NCBI RefSeq assembly: GCF_005280255.1
Contig: NZ_CP040018.1
Coordinates: forward strand, 310,001-374,000
Direction: 5' to 3'
Source: Arthrobacter sp. 24S4-2
GTDB lineage: Bacteria > Actinomycetota > Actinomycetes > Actinomycetales > Micrococcaceae
DNA: 64,000 nt
Position numbers and translations under genes: made by a program. Shown one piece after another: positions 26,361-35,223 of the stretch. The notes beneath the pieces were generated by a model. The model did not search any database, had not been told where the DNA came from, and saw nothing but the letters and a program-made list of their open reading frames with translations. The first letter of the stretch is position 1; each line of letters opens with the position of its first letter.

Positions 26361-26693
26361 GACGTGCTCCTAGCTGTCCGGGGGGCTTGCGGGCAAACTT
26401 GATAAGTATGCTTTCCAGCGACAGGCTACAGGCCACCGCCTGCCCTTTCAATGAACCGGCCAGCGCGCGCCGGGACTGTATCCCACACGTTATTTCCGTG
26501 CCGCGACCGCCCATCCCTCGCGGCGCCACGGACGAACCACTCCTGAGCTGCCGGTTCTGCCGGATGCCTGCAGCTAAGTCACACCGGCAGCAGAGGGCGC
26601 GCCCCGCGTACTGTGGAATGCGCACGCATTCTCCGGCCACCCGGAGCCGGCCCCGGCCGCAGCGTCAACGGATCCACAGGAGCAGTGTTCTCA
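26361..26693. other. 333-base divergent intergenic region
   Basis: No convincing gene. Near the DUF6458 start it holds the TAAG-type element at 26402-26412 (TAAGTATGCTT on the plus strand). The rest is presumed promoter for the KAS-II gene; an open frame running from 26613 into that gene is treated as an N-terminal overextension. Confidence 0.5.
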
Positions 26694-27914
26694 ATGCCTG
26701 AAGCTTTTCCCACGGTTGTCGTCACCGGCCTTGGAGCGGTGACTCCTGTCGGCGCAACCGCCAGTGAAACATGGGACGCCCTCCTGGCCGGACGCACCGG
26801 AATCGTGCCCCTCGACGACGCCTGGGCAACAGGGCTGCCCGTGCGGATGGCGGGCCGCGTTACCGCCGATGTGCACTCGCAGCTGTCCACTCCGGAGTAC
26901 AAAAGGATGGACCGCTGCGGCCAACTGGCCCTCATCGCAGCACGCGAGGCCTGGGCGCACGCCGGACGGCCGGAGACGGACCCGGAAAGGTTGGCCGTGG
27001 TGATCGGCTCCGGCTACGGAGGCCTGGACACCACCCTGGAGCAGACCCGGGCCCTGGACGCGAAAGGCCCCCGCAGGGTCTCTCCGCACACACTCACCCG
27101 GATCATGACCAACGGCCCGGCGGCCTGGGTCTCCATTGACGTCGGGGCCCGCGGCGGGGCCCGGACTCCGGTCAGCGCCTGCGCCTCCGGGGCTGAAGCG
27201 ATCTCCCAGGCCGCGGACATGATCAGGAGCGGCGCCGCAGACGTGGTGATCGCCGGAGGCGTGGACTCCTGCATCAACGGGCTCACCATCAGTGGATTCG
27301 CGCAGATCAGGGCCCTGTCCACCCGGAACGACAGCCCGCAGTCCGCCTCCCGCCCCTTCGACCGGGACCGGGACGGCTTTGTGATGGCCGAAGGCGCGGG
27401 GATCGTGGTCCTGGAACGCGAAGACCATGCCCGGGCCCGCGGCGCCGAGGTCCTCGGGGTGGTGGCGGGCAGCGCGGTCACGTCCGATGCCGTGGACATT
27501 GTGGCGGCCGACCCCGCCATGCAGCGCCGTGTGCTGCAGAAGGCCATCGCCGCAGCCGGCCTCACAGGTGACGACATCGGTTTCGTCCACGCCCACGCGA
27601 CGTCCACACCGGTGGGGGACCGGCTCGAAGCGGAAGCCATCGGCGCCGTCGTCGGACATTCCGTTCCGGTCACGTCCACCAAATCCCTCACCGGGCACCT
27701 GCTGGGCGGGGCCGGCGCGCTCGGCGCCATCGTCACCATCCAGGCGCTGCGCACCGGGACGATCCCCGGGACGACCAACCTCGAAAACCAGGACCCGGAC
27801 ATCCACCTCAACATCATCGCGGAAACGACCGGTGGCCTGACGGCGAAGGCCGGCATCGCGAACGCCTTCGGATTCGGCGGCCACAGCACCTCGCTGGTGA
27901 TCACCGCGGGCTGA
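26694..27914 (+). CDS. Beta-ketoacyl-ACP synthase II (FabF-like)
   Basis: 406-aa ketosynthase. TVVVTGLGAVTPVG begins at residue 6. The active-site cysteine lies in VSACASGAEAIS near 164, and the two histidines in VHAHATSTPVGD near 303 and TKSLTGHLLGGAGA near 338. It catalyses malonyl-ACP condensation in fatty acid or related chain elongation. It is not beside other fab genes, so it may be a second KAS for a special acyl chain. The ATG at 26694 follows AGGAG by 11 nt; the frame extends upstream to 26613 without homologous-looking sequence. Confidence 0.88.
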   Translation: MPEAFPTVVVTGLGAVTPVGATASETWDALLAGRTGIVPLDDAWATGLPVRMAGRVTADVHSQLSTPEYKRMDRCGQLALIAAREAWAHAGRPETDPERLAVVIGSGYGGLDTTLEQTRALDAKGPRRVSPHTLTRIMTNGPAAWVSIDVGARGGARTPVSACASGAEAISQAADMIRSGAADVVIAGGVDSCINGLTISGFAQIRALSTRNDSPQSASRPFDRDRDGFVMAEGAGIVVLEREDHARARGAEVLGVVAGSAVTSDAVDIVAADPAMQRRVLQKAIAAAGLTGDDIGFVHAHATSTPVGDRLEAEAIGAVVGHSVPVTSTKSLTGHLLGGAGALGAIVTIQALRTGTIPGTTNLENQDPDIHLNIIAETTGGLTAKAGIANAFGFGGHSTSLVITAG

Positions 27915-27916
27915 GG

Positions 27917-27951
27917 CCCGCCGTGAAAGTTAGCCCGCCGCGGAAAGTTAG
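27917..27951. repeat. Tandem imperfect 17/18-nt repeat
   Basis: CCCGCCGTGAAAGTTAG (27917-27933) is followed directly by CCCGCCGCGGAAAGTTAG (27934-27951). The second copy ends inside the TAGGCT hexamer proposed as the -10 of the esterase gene, so the repeat may be a regulator site. A GCGGGC/GCCCGC hairpin also surrounds the KAS-II stop at 27906-27921. Confidence 0.55.
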
Positions 27952-27954
27952 GCT
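27949..27954 (+). promoter_or_regulatory. Putative leaderless -10 box (TAGGCT)
   Basis: TAGGCT ends 6 nt before the ATG of the esterase gene, and there is no Shine-Dalgarno. It has the same geometry as the boxes before the SDR and the 34491 gene. Confidence 0.45.
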
Positions 27955-27960
27955 GTTGCG

Positions 27961-28578
27961 ATGGAGACAGTCGTATGGTCCAGGCCGGAGCACCAGCGCG
28001 CCGGAACGCCGCTGCTGGTGATGATGCACGGCTACGGCACTGATGAGGTCCGCATGTCGGACCTCTTCGGCCAGTTGCCGCCTGAATTCACCTGCGCGGC
28101 CCTTCGCGCGCCCAAAGTGATCGGCGACGACTACGGCTGGTTCCTGCTGGACTACTTCCTGACCCACGACTTCGCGGACGTGATTTCCGTCAGCAACTCG
28201 GTGTTCAACTGGATCAACTCGGTCAAGGGCCGGCACAGCAGCGTGAGCCTGCTGGGCTTCTCGCAGGGTATGGCCATGGCCAGCACGTTGCTGCGGCTGC
28301 GGCCGCACGACTTCCGCGCAGTCGTCGGGCTGTCCGGGTTCGTCCTGGACAACGAACTGCTGGCGATGAGCGAGTCGTTCGACACGAAACCGCCGTTTTT
28401 CTGGGGGCGGGACAAGGCGGACCTGGTCATCAATGAGGACGCCGTCGATCACACCGGGGAATGGCTGAACCGGAACACACTGCTCACCGCACGGACGTAT
28501 CCCGGCATGGGCCACACGATTTCCAAAGCGGAGATGGTGGACGTTGGCGCTTTCCTTCGCCACTACGTTCTGCGCTGA
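27961..28578 (+). CDS. Alpha/beta hydrolase, carboxylesterase/phospholipase type
   Basis: 205-aa serine hydrolase of the PF02230 carboxylesterase group. The nucleophile elbow GFSQGMAMA near residues 99-107 carries the serine, MMHGYGTDE near 21-29 forms the oxyanion region, and the C-terminal histidine is in GMGHTIS near 183. It would act on short acyl esters or lysophospholipids in the cytoplasm; there is no signal peptide. Probably monocistronic. Confidence 0.85.
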   Translation: METVVWSRPEHQRAGTPLLVMMHGYGTDEVRMSDLFGQLPPEFTCAALRAPKVIGDDYGWFLLDYFLTHDFADVISVSNSVFNWINSVKGRHSSVSLLGFSQGMAMASTLLRLRPHDFRAVVGLSGFVLDNELLAMSESFDTKPPFFWGRDKADLVINEDAVDHTGEWLNRNTLLTARTYPGMGHTISKAEMVDVGAFLRHYVLR

Positions 28579-28625
28579 GGCGTAAGAATTTCAGGTTCCG
28601 GAGAAAAACAGTTGCGCGCTAAATT

Positions 28626-28639
28626 TGTAAGCGCTTACA
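28626..28639. promoter_or_regulatory. LacI-family operator TGTAAGCGCTTACA
   Basis: A perfect 14-bp palindrome with the central CG typical of LacI/GalR-family operators, 64 bases before the LacI-type regulator gene. Autoregulation and control of the downstream phosphorylase locus are the simplest reading. Confidence 0.75.
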
Positions 28640-28702
28640 CTCTTCTTCGGCCATGTATCGGGCCCAGGACTCCAAGAGAAGAAAGGGCTGAGCCCGTGTT
28701 GC

Positions 28703-29731
28703 ATGGCTAAAGCACCGCGCGTGACCATTCAGGACGTAGCCGCGCTGTCGGGGCTGTCCATCTGTACCGTTTCCCGTGCCCTGCGCGGGCTCCCCAACGT
28801 TTCCGAAACGGCGCAGCTGAAGGTGGCGGACGCCGCCACCAAGCTCGGCTACAAGGCATCCTCCGCAGCGTCGCGCCTTGCGGGCGGAACCACCGGTTCG
28901 GTGGCTATCATCGCGCCGACGGCCACGGCATGGTTCTTCGCCCAGGCCGTCGAAGCGGCTGAGGAAGTCTTCGCGGACAGCGGCTTCGACACCGTGCTCA
29001 TCAGCCTGCGGAGCACTCCCAGCGTGCACGGAAAGGTCTTCGGTGACCTCGACGCCCTGTCCCAGCGCGTGGACGGCGTCCTGCTGCTCAACGTCGCCCT
29101 CAGCGACGACGAAATCGACGCCCTGGCAACGTCCGGGCTGGCTGTTGCAAGCGTGGGCATGCACAACGTCCCGTGGGACAACGTCGGCATCGACAACGAA
29201 GGCGCGGCCTGGAAAGCGACAAACCACCTGCTGGGCCTCGGCCACTGGGACCTGGCCATCCTCTCCGGCCGCGAATCGGGGGAGCGCTCGGTGGTCACGG
29301 CCACGGACCGCTTAAACGGGTTCCGCCGGGCGCTGGCCGAGCACCACCTGACCGTGGATCCGGACCTGGTCATGGACGCCGGATCCAGCATCGAGGGCGG
29401 CCGCAAAGCCATGACCGAGCTCATCGAAAACCGCCGGATGCCCTCCGCGATCTTCGCCGGCTGCGACGAAACAGCCTTCGGCGCGCTGATGGCTTTGCGC
29501 GACCTCGGTTTGTCAGCACCGAAAAACGTGTCCATCATAGGAATAGACGATCATCAGATGAGCTGGTTTCTGGGACTGAGCACAATGGCCCAGCCGGTAG
29601 CCGACCAGGGCGCCTTCGCAGCCAATCTGCTGATTGAGGGACTCCAACGTCCGGGGCCGCTGAGTGCCCCCGCCAGCCACGTGCTGGATACCAAACTGAT
29701 CGAGCGCAAGAGCACGCGGCGCAAGCGCTGA
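28703..29731 (+). CDS. LacI-family transcriptional regulator
   Basis: 342 aa. The N-terminal LacI helix-turn-helix reads VTIQDVAALSGLSICTVSRA at residues 7-26, followed by the hinge helix near SSAASRLAGG. A periplasmic-binding-type sugar domain fills the rest, with IFAGCDETAFGALMAL near 253. It most likely senses a disaccharide or its breakdown product and controls the beta-phosphoglucomutase and GH65 genes that follow in the same direction. A palindromic operator lies upstream. Confidence 0.9.
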   Translation: MAKAPRVTIQDVAALSGLSICTVSRALRGLPNVSETAQLKVADAATKLGYKASSAASRLAGGTTGSVAIIAPTATAWFFAQAVEAAEEVFADSGFDTVLISLRSTPSVHGKVFGDLDALSQRVDGVLLLNVALSDDEIDALATSGLAVASVGMHNVPWDNVGIDNEGAAWKATNHLLGLGHWDLAILSGRESGERSVVTATDRLNGFRRALAEHHLTVDPDLVMDAGSSIEGGRKAMTELIENRRMPSAIFAGCDETAFGALMALRDLGLSAPKNVSIIGIDDHQMSWFLGLSTMAQPVADQGAFAANLLIEGLQRPGPLSAPASHVLDTKLIERKSTRRKR

Positions 29732-29852
29732 GTCGCGCAAAGACTGACCAAGGCATCGCCGCCCTTTCTGCACCACACGGTTCCCACCGCCCCAAAACCT
29801 GCAGTATCCCCGCACGTCCCCTCCCGCCGTCTGAAAGGACACCGAGTACCGC

Positions 29853-30589
29853 ATGACTGAGCTTTCCAACAGCACCACCCGCAGCTGGACCGGCGCCTCC
29901 GCCATCCTCTTCGACCTGGACGGCGTGCTTACCCCCACGGCGATCGTCCACGAGCGCGCGTGGCAGGAGCTTTTCGACGGCTACCTGCAGGACGTCCCCG
30001 GGGCGGACAGCTACCGTGAAAGCGACTACTTCGACCACATCGACGGCAAGCCCCGCTTCGACGGCGTCCGGGACTTCCTGGCCTCGCGCAGCATCGTGCT
30101 CCCGAAGGGCCGGCGGACGACGACGCCGCCAACAACACGGTCCACGGGCTCGGCAACCGGAAGAACAAGGTCTTCAACGACATTGTCGAAGCCGGCGGCG
30201 TGGCGCCGTACGAAGGCTCGGTGCGTTTCCTGGAAGCCGCGATGGCGCAGGGGCTCAAGGTCGCCGTCGTCTCCTCCTCCCGGAACGCGCCGGCCGTCCT
30301 GCTGGCCGCGGGACTGGCGGAACATTTCCCCGTGGTGGTGGACGGCGTCGTCGCCGCTGCCGCAGGACTGCCCGGCAAACCCAGCCCGGCAACGTATGAC
30401 TACGCTGCGCGGCTGCTGGACCTGCCGAGCGACGAGTGCGTGGTGGTCGAAGACGCCGTGTCCGGAGTCCTGGCCGGCAGTGCCGGCAGCTTCCATTCGG
30501 TGATCGGCGTGGACAGGGGAGCCGGCCGGCAGACGCTGCTGGCCGCCGGCGCCACGCTGGTTGTCGACGACCTCAACGAACTCCTCTAG
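29853..30589 (+). pseudogene. Beta-phosphoglucomutase-like HAD hydrolase, frameshifted
   Basis: HAD-superfamily phosphomutase in two frames, about 245 aa if repaired. The N-terminal part has the nucleophile motif ILFDLDGVLTP near residue 23 and DGKPRFDGVRDFLASR; the C-terminal part has VVSSSRNA, GKPSPATYDYAA and VVVEDAVSGVLAG. The break is at about 30101-30104, where CTCCCGAAGGG lacks one base. Adding a C or G gives LPEGPADDDAANNTVHGLGN and joins the frames. This enzyme converts beta-glucose-1-phosphate to glucose-6-phosphate and is the natural partner of the GH65 phosphorylase downstream. The break is probably a sequence error. Confidence 0.82.
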
Positions 30590-30642
30590 CTCGGCCAAAC
30601 TCTCCCCCAACCTGCACAAACGCCAAAGGAACCCCAACAGCC

Positions 30643-33003
30643 ATGGCACTCATCACCTCGGACCGCGCCCGTTTCCCCAACGAGCCCTGGCAGCTCGTGG
30701 AGACCGTCCACCTTCCCGGTAACGCCGGAACCTTGGAGACCCTTTTCAGCCTGGGCAACGGCCACCTCGGCATCCGCGGCGCCCACTGGGCCGCGGCGGA
30801 TGCCGACCTTCCGGGCAGCTTCATCAACGGCTTCCACGAGACCTGGGACATCAAGCACGCCGAAAATGCCTTCGGTTTCGCGCGCACCGGCCAGCGCATC
30901 CTGTACATCCCGGACGTCAATAACTTCACCGTGATCATCGACGGCGAAACGCTGACCCTCAGTGAATCGACCGTGCTGGACTACCGGCGCTCCGTGGACT
31001 TCGCCACCGGAATCTACGAATGCCGGATCACCTGGCAGTGCCGTTCCGGCGCGACCGTGACCACCACGGAGCGCCGGGCCGTGGGCTACCAGTCCCGCGG
31101 CACCCTGGGCATCAGCCTCGAAGTTGCCGCGGACCGGGACGTGTACGCCGACGTGACATCCTCCGTCATCAACCGCCAGGACCAGCCCGTGGAGGACCAC
31201 TCCACCCACGATCCGCGCCGGGCCGGACGGCACGCCGGCCGCGTCCTGCTGCCGGTACGGCTCGACGGCGGGGACGGCTCGCTGCGCCTGTCCTGGGAGG
31301 CAGCCGAATCCCGGCAGCGCGTGGGCCTGGCCGTGGACCACTGGACCTCAGCCGACGTGCAGCCGTTCGAGACCCTGGTGGACCAGGACGACAGCAGCGT
31401 CCGGTACGTCCTCGCCGTGGGCGCGGACCAGCCCTTCCGCCTGGAGAAGAGCGCCAGCTACGCCGTGGCGCGTGCGTTCCGCGAGGGGGCCGTGGACGGC
31501 GGTTCCCCGCAGGACCCGTCGGAAGCGGCCGAGGCCGCCCTGCAGCCCGTGGACGCCATCTTTGCCGAAAGCGAGGCGCACTTCCGGGACTACTGGGCCA
31601 CCACGGACATTGTGGTGGGCGGCCAGCCCGAGCTGCAGCAGGCCATCCGCTGGAATCTCTTCCAGCTGGCCCAGGCCACGGCCCGCGCTGACGTTGCCGG
31701 CATCCCGGCCAAGGGCGTCAGCGGATCCGGCTATGACGGCCACTACTTCTGGGACCAGGAGGTGTACCTGCTGCCGTACCTGACCTACTCCAACCCGGAC
31801 AACGCGCGCCAGGTCCTGGAGTTCCGGCACGAAATGCTGCCCGACGCCAAGGTCCGGGCCAAGGAACTCAGCGTGGACGGCGCACTGTTCCCGTGGCGAA
31901 CCATCAACGGTCTCGAGGCAAGCGCCTACTACGCCGCCGGCACCGCGCAGTTCCACATCGCCGCAGCCGTCGCCTTCGCCACCAACCGGTACATGTGGGC
32001 CAGCGGGGACGAGGACTTCAACCAGGGCATGGGTTCGGAGTTGCTGATCGAAACCGCCCGCATGTGGGTTTCGCTGGGCTTCTTCGGCAAGGACGGGCTG
32101 TTCCATATCCACGGCGTCACGGGTCCGGACGAGTACACGGCCGTGGTCAACGACAACCTCTACACAAACGTCATGGCGCGCTTTAACCTGCGCGCCGCCG
32201 CCGCGCTGGACCACCCGGGAATCGACGACGCCGAACGCGAGCTCTGGGAGCAGGCCGCCATCCGGATGCAACTGCCCTACGACGAAGACCTGGAGGTGTA
32301 TTCGCAGGACAACGACTTCATGACCCTGGAGCCGTGGGACTGGAGCACGCCCCGATCCAAGTATCCGCTGCTGCTGAACTTCCACCCGCTGGTGATCTAC
32401 CGCCACCAAGTCCTCAAGCAGGCAGACACCGTGCTGGCGATGTTCCTGCAGTGGCAGGACTTCACGGCCGAGGAGAAGCGGCGGGCGTTCGACTTCTACG
32501 ATCCGATCACCACCGGCGACTCCACCCTGTCCGCCTGTGTCCAGGGAATCATGGCCGCCGAGGTGGGCTACGGGAAGGCCGCGCTGGACCACTTCACCGA
32601 CGCGCTTTTCATCGACCTCGACGACACGCACGGCAACACGATCGACGGCGTGCACATCGCCTCCACCGGCGGCGTGTGGAGTTCGCTGGTCAGCGGCTTC
32701 GCGGGGCTCCGTGACCAGGGCAAGCTTCCGTACTTCGACCCCCGGCTTCCGGTCGAATGGGAGGGACTGTCCTTCCACCTCAAGGTCCAGGGCCGCCTGC
32801 TGTTCGTGGAGCTGGAGCAGGGGTCCATCAGCCTCAGCATCCGCGACGGCGCACCGCTGGACGTCAGCGTGCGCGGCGAGATCCTTACCGTCGGCGGCGA
32901 CGCGGCCCGGGTGCCGCTGGCCGCCGTGGGCGCGCCGGAGCCCACCGTCTTCCCCAGCGGACTTCCGACGGCGTCCATTCCGATCGTCCGCGCCCGCACT
33001 TAG
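30643..33003 (+). CDS. Glycoside hydrolase family 65 disaccharide phosphorylase
   Basis: 786-aa GH65 enzyme. The N-terminal beta-sandwich begins near SLGNGHLGIRGAHWA. The (alpha/alpha)6 barrel includes GYDGHYFWDQEVYLLPYLTY near 363 and the catalytic-acid motif GVTGPDEYTAVVNDNLYTNV near 489, where the usual GPDEYH reads GPDEYT. DGVHIASTGGVWSSLVSGFA follows near 667. GH65 phosphorylases split maltose, trehalose, kojibiose or nigerose with phosphate to beta-glucose-1-phosphate; the adjacent beta-phosphoglucomutase fits this. The sugar cannot be named from sequence. ATG 30643 has AAAGGA 12 nt upstream; the frame extends to 30436 but into the previous gene. Confidence 0.88.
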   Translation: MALITSDRARFPNEPWQLVETVHLPGNAGTLETLFSLGNGHLGIRGAHWAAADADLPGSFINGFHETWDIKHAENAFGFARTGQRILYIPDVNNFTVIIDGETLTLSESTVLDYRRSVDFATGIYECRITWQCRSGATVTTTERRAVGYQSRGTLGISLEVAADRDVYADVTSSVINRQDQPVEDHSTHDPRRAGRHAGRVLLPVRLDGGDGSLRLSWEAAESRQRVGLAVDHWTSADVQPFETLVDQDDSSVRYVLAVGADQPFRLEKSASYAVARAFREGAVDGGSPQDPSEAAEAALQPVDAIFAESEAHFRDYWATTDIVVGGQPELQQAIRWNLFQLAQATARADVAGIPAKGVSGSGYDGHYFWDQEVYLLPYLTYSNPDNARQVLEFRHEMLPDAKVRAKELSVDGALFPWRTINGLEASAYYAAGTAQFHIAAAVAFATNRYMWASGDEDFNQGMGSELLIETARMWVSLGFFGKDGLFHIHGVTGPDEYTAVVNDNLYTNVMARFNLRAAAALDHPGIDDAERELWEQAAIRMQLPYDEDLEVYSQDNDFMTLEPWDWSTPRSKYPLLLNFHPLVIYRHQVLKQADTVLAMFLQWQDFTAEEKRRAFDFYDPITTGDSTLSACVQGIMAAEVGYGKAALDHFTDALFIDLDDTHGNTIDGVHIASTGGVWSSLVSGFAGLRDQGKLPYFDPRLPVEWEGLSFHLKVQGRLLFVELEQGSISLSIRDGAPLDVSVRGEILTVGGDAARVPLAAVGAPEPTVFPSGLPTASIPIVRART

Positions 33004-33048
33004 GCGTCCGGAGCTAAATAGCTCCCGGAGCAAACTGGCGACCGAATT

Positions 33049-33081
33049 CCGTGGAAAGCCCCGGCTAGGGGCTTTCCACGG
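33049..33081. terminator. Bidirectional terminator hairpin
   Basis: A perfect 14-bp stem (CCGTGGAAAGCCCC / GGGGCTTTCCACGG) with a 5-nt loop lies between the converging GH65 and MFS genes and is followed by ACTTTT on the plus strand. The MFS stop codon lies in its loop, so the stem overlaps the last MFS codons. Confidence 0.85.
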
Positions 33082-34417
33082 ACTTTTGGTTACCCGCGGT
33101 CTCCGGGTTGTCCGCCGTCTCTGGGCTGTCCGCGGGGGCCTGATGTTCTGAAGCGGCGTCCAGCGGGTGCGCCAGCTCGTCGGCAGGCATCCGGGCCGCG
33201 ATCATGGCCGCCACGGCCATGATGGGGCACACCCCGCCGGCCACCAGGAAGATCACCCACGTGGGCACCGCCTCAGAGGCGGGGCCAGCCAGTGCCATCG
33301 AGATGGGCATCAGGGCCAGCGAGACGAAAAAGTCCAGGCTGGAGACGCGGCCCAGCAGGTGCGGCGGCACCCTGCGCTGCAGGAGCGTGCCCCAGATGAC
33401 CATCCCCACGCCGCCGGTGGCGCCGAAGATGAACAGGGCTGCGGCCACCATCCAGAAGCCGTCCATCATGCCGATTGCTGCGAGCGGCAGGCTGCCGGCA
33501 CCCCACGACACCATCATCACTGTCAGGTACCGCCGGGGGAGCGGGAAGGATGCGGTGGCCAGGGAAGCGCCCGCCCCGCCCACGCCCATCACGGCCAGCA
33601 GGAAACCGAACATGCGGGAGTCGCCGGCCAGCTGGTCGCGGACCACGAACGGCATCAGCACCTCGATGGGTCCGATCAGGAACAGCACCGAGATGCAGGC
33701 CCAGACCAGCGTCCACAGCAGCCACGGCGTCCGGACCGTGTAGCTGACGCCCTCGCGGAGGTCGTGGAAGAAGGACGTCCTGGCGCGGGCGGCCGCGGGC
33801 CGGCCGTCGGCGCTGGGAGCGTCCAGGGCATGCTGGCCGAGGAAGTTGAGGATGATGAAGGCCAGCAGGTGGCAGGCCGCCACACCCGTCACCGCGTGCG
33901 ACGGGGACAACGCCGCCACCAGGATCCCGGCGACGGCGGGACCGGCCGCCTGCTGCAGGATGGGCCGCATGGTTCCCTCCATGCCGTTCGCCGCCAGCAG
34001 GTCCTCCGCCGGCAGGATCCTGGGCAGGATGGCCGAGTAGGCAGGGAAGAAGAATGCCGCGCCCACGCCCAGGACGAACGCGCCCACGGCCAGGTGCCAC
34101 AGCTGCAGCCAGCCGGCCAGCGCCAGTCCGCTGATGGCGGCGATCACGGCGAGGTTGGTTCCTTCCACCGCAATGATCAGCAGCCGCTGGGGAACCCGGT
34201 CCGCGGCGATGCCGCCGGCCAGGACGAACGCCACCAGCCCCACGCTGCCGGCGGTGGCAACGAGGGACAGCTCCAGCGGGCCGCCGCCGAGGTGGATCAC
34301 CTGGTACACCATGGCCACGGCCCACATGCCGGAGCCGAAAATGGAGATGGCCAGCGCCGCGATCAGCACGCGGTATTCGCGGTGCACAAAGGGTCTGAGG
34401 GCTCTTGGTGCCGGCAT
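33065..34417 (-). CDS. MFS transporter, drug/secretion exporter type
   Basis: 450-aa major facilitator protein with about twelve membrane segments, of the EntS/MefA-like 'transmembrane secretion effector' type. YRVLIAALAISIFGSGMWAV is at the N-terminus, the loop 2-3 motif GGIAADRVPQRLLI is near residue 69, and FFFPAYSAILPRILPAEDLL is near 121. Relatives export macrolides or siderophores; the substrate here is unknown. The last ~40 residues are a soluble Pro/Glu/Asn-rich tail with repeated ETADNPETAGN. TAGACT lies exactly 6 nt before the ATG, suggesting a leaderless message. Confidence 0.85.
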   Translation of the reverse strand: MPAPRALRPFVHREYRVLIAALAISIFGSGMWAVAMVYQVIHLGGGPLELSLVATAGSVGLVAFVLAGGIAADRVPQRLLIIAVEGTNLAVIAAISGLALAGWLQLWHLAVGAFVLGVGAAFFFPAYSAILPRILPAEDLLAANGMEGTMRPILQQAAGPAVAGILVAALSPSHAVTGVAACHLLAFIILNFLGQHALDAPSADGRPAAARARTSFFHDLREGVSYTVRTPWLLWTLVWACISVLFLIGPIEVLMPFVVRDQLAGDSRMFGFLLAVMGVGGAGASLATASFPLPRRYLTVMMVSWGAGSLPLAAIGMMDGFWMVAAALFIFGATGGVGMVIWGTLLQRRVPPHLLGRVSSLDFFVSLALMPISMALAGPASEAVPTWVIFLVAGGVCPIMAVAAMIAARMPADELAHPLDAASEHQAPADSPETADNPETAGNQKSVESP

Positions 34418-34423
34418 ACGGCT

Positions 34424-34429
34424 AGTCTA
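34424..34429 (-). promoter_or_regulatory. Putative leaderless -10 box (TAGACT)
   Basis: TAGACT on the minus strand ends 6 nt before the MFS start codon. The diverging 34491 gene has TAGGCT in the equivalent place, so two leaderless promoters appear to sit back to back. Confidence 0.45.
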
Positions 34430-34478
34430 GGCCCAGCCAATCCGGCTGCGCCGCCCCGTCTGCGGGCCGACGCAGGGC

Positions 34479-34484
34479 TAGGCT
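34479..34484 (+). promoter_or_regulatory. Putative leaderless -10 box (TAGGCT)
   Basis: TAGGCT ends 6 nt before the ATG at 34491, with no Shine-Dalgarno. Confidence 0.45.
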
Positions 34485-34490
34485 TTTGGC

Positions 34491-35078
34491 ATGGGGAACA
34501 GTCCGGCAGGCACCTGGCGACGCAGCATAGCATTTATCGGCAGCAACCCCGGGCTGGCGCTCCATCCAGTGAACGGCGACGGCGTCCTTATCCCCGGCGA
34601 ACCCGCCAGCTGCTTTGCCTCCTTCTGGATGGCCGAGTGGTCAAAATGGGGCACCGGCAATGCCCTGCTGATCGCCACGCGCAAGGGCTGGCGCAGCTAC
34701 GCTGCCAATGAGCATTTCGCCAAGACCCTGGCCACGGAACTGACCCGGCACTTCCCCGAGGCCGCCCGTTTCCCGCTGACCGGGATCACCCACACCCAGG
34801 ACGAGTTCGACGTCGAACTGGACTTCGAACGCGGCTTCCGGGCCGTGGGGCGCAAGGCGGTGCTGGAGATCAGCGGTGTCCTGGACCGCCGGCAGTTCTC
34901 GGCCCCCGACTTCCAGCTCGGCTCAAACAGCGCGGCGCTGACCAACGTGTACCTGCCGTGCGGCACCGGGCGGCTATCCGAATTCGGCGAATGGCCCGGC
35001 GCCCCCACGGTGTACCCGGGGCCCCGGGGGCCGTCGTCGTCCGCGTATATTGCGGCGGCCGAATCCTGGGTGATGTAG
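34491..35078 (+). CDS. Uncharacterised protein
   Basis: 195 aa, not recognised. It is soluble and mixed alpha/beta, without signal peptide or membrane helix. WKWGTGNALLIATRKGWR-like sequence near residues 51-68 and a Pro/Gly-rich C-terminus (PTVYPGPRGPSSSAYIA) are its most distinctive parts. It diverges from the MFS exporter and probably starts leaderless. Codon use and base composition match neighbours, which supports a real gene. No function is proposed. Confidence 0.65.
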   Translation: MGNSPAGTWRRSIAFIGSNPGLALHPVNGDGVLIPGEPASCFASFWMAEWSKWGTGNALLIATRKGWRSYAANEHFAKTLATELTRHFPEAARFPLTGITHTQDEFDVELDFERGFRAVGRKAVLEISGVLDRRQFSAPDFQLGSNSAALTNVYLPCGTGRLSEFGEWPGAPTVYPGPRGPSSSAYIAAAESWVM

Positions 35079-35223
35079 CGCATCTGCCCGCCGGTATGCC
35101 TCGCGAAGGGCGGTGCAGGTGCGGTGGCCTAGTGTTAAGGGTAAATGACAGCCATAAGCTGTCCGCGCCCGGCTGCAACGGCGCTTGCACCGGCCGGCGG
35201 TTCCCGTTCCATGAGAGGTGACG

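Noticed and set aside
30436..30642. N-terminal extension of the GH65 frame
   Set aside because: Overlaps the end of the beta-phosphoglucomutase gene and reads as Arg/Gly-rich shadow; the conserved N-terminus starts at 30643.
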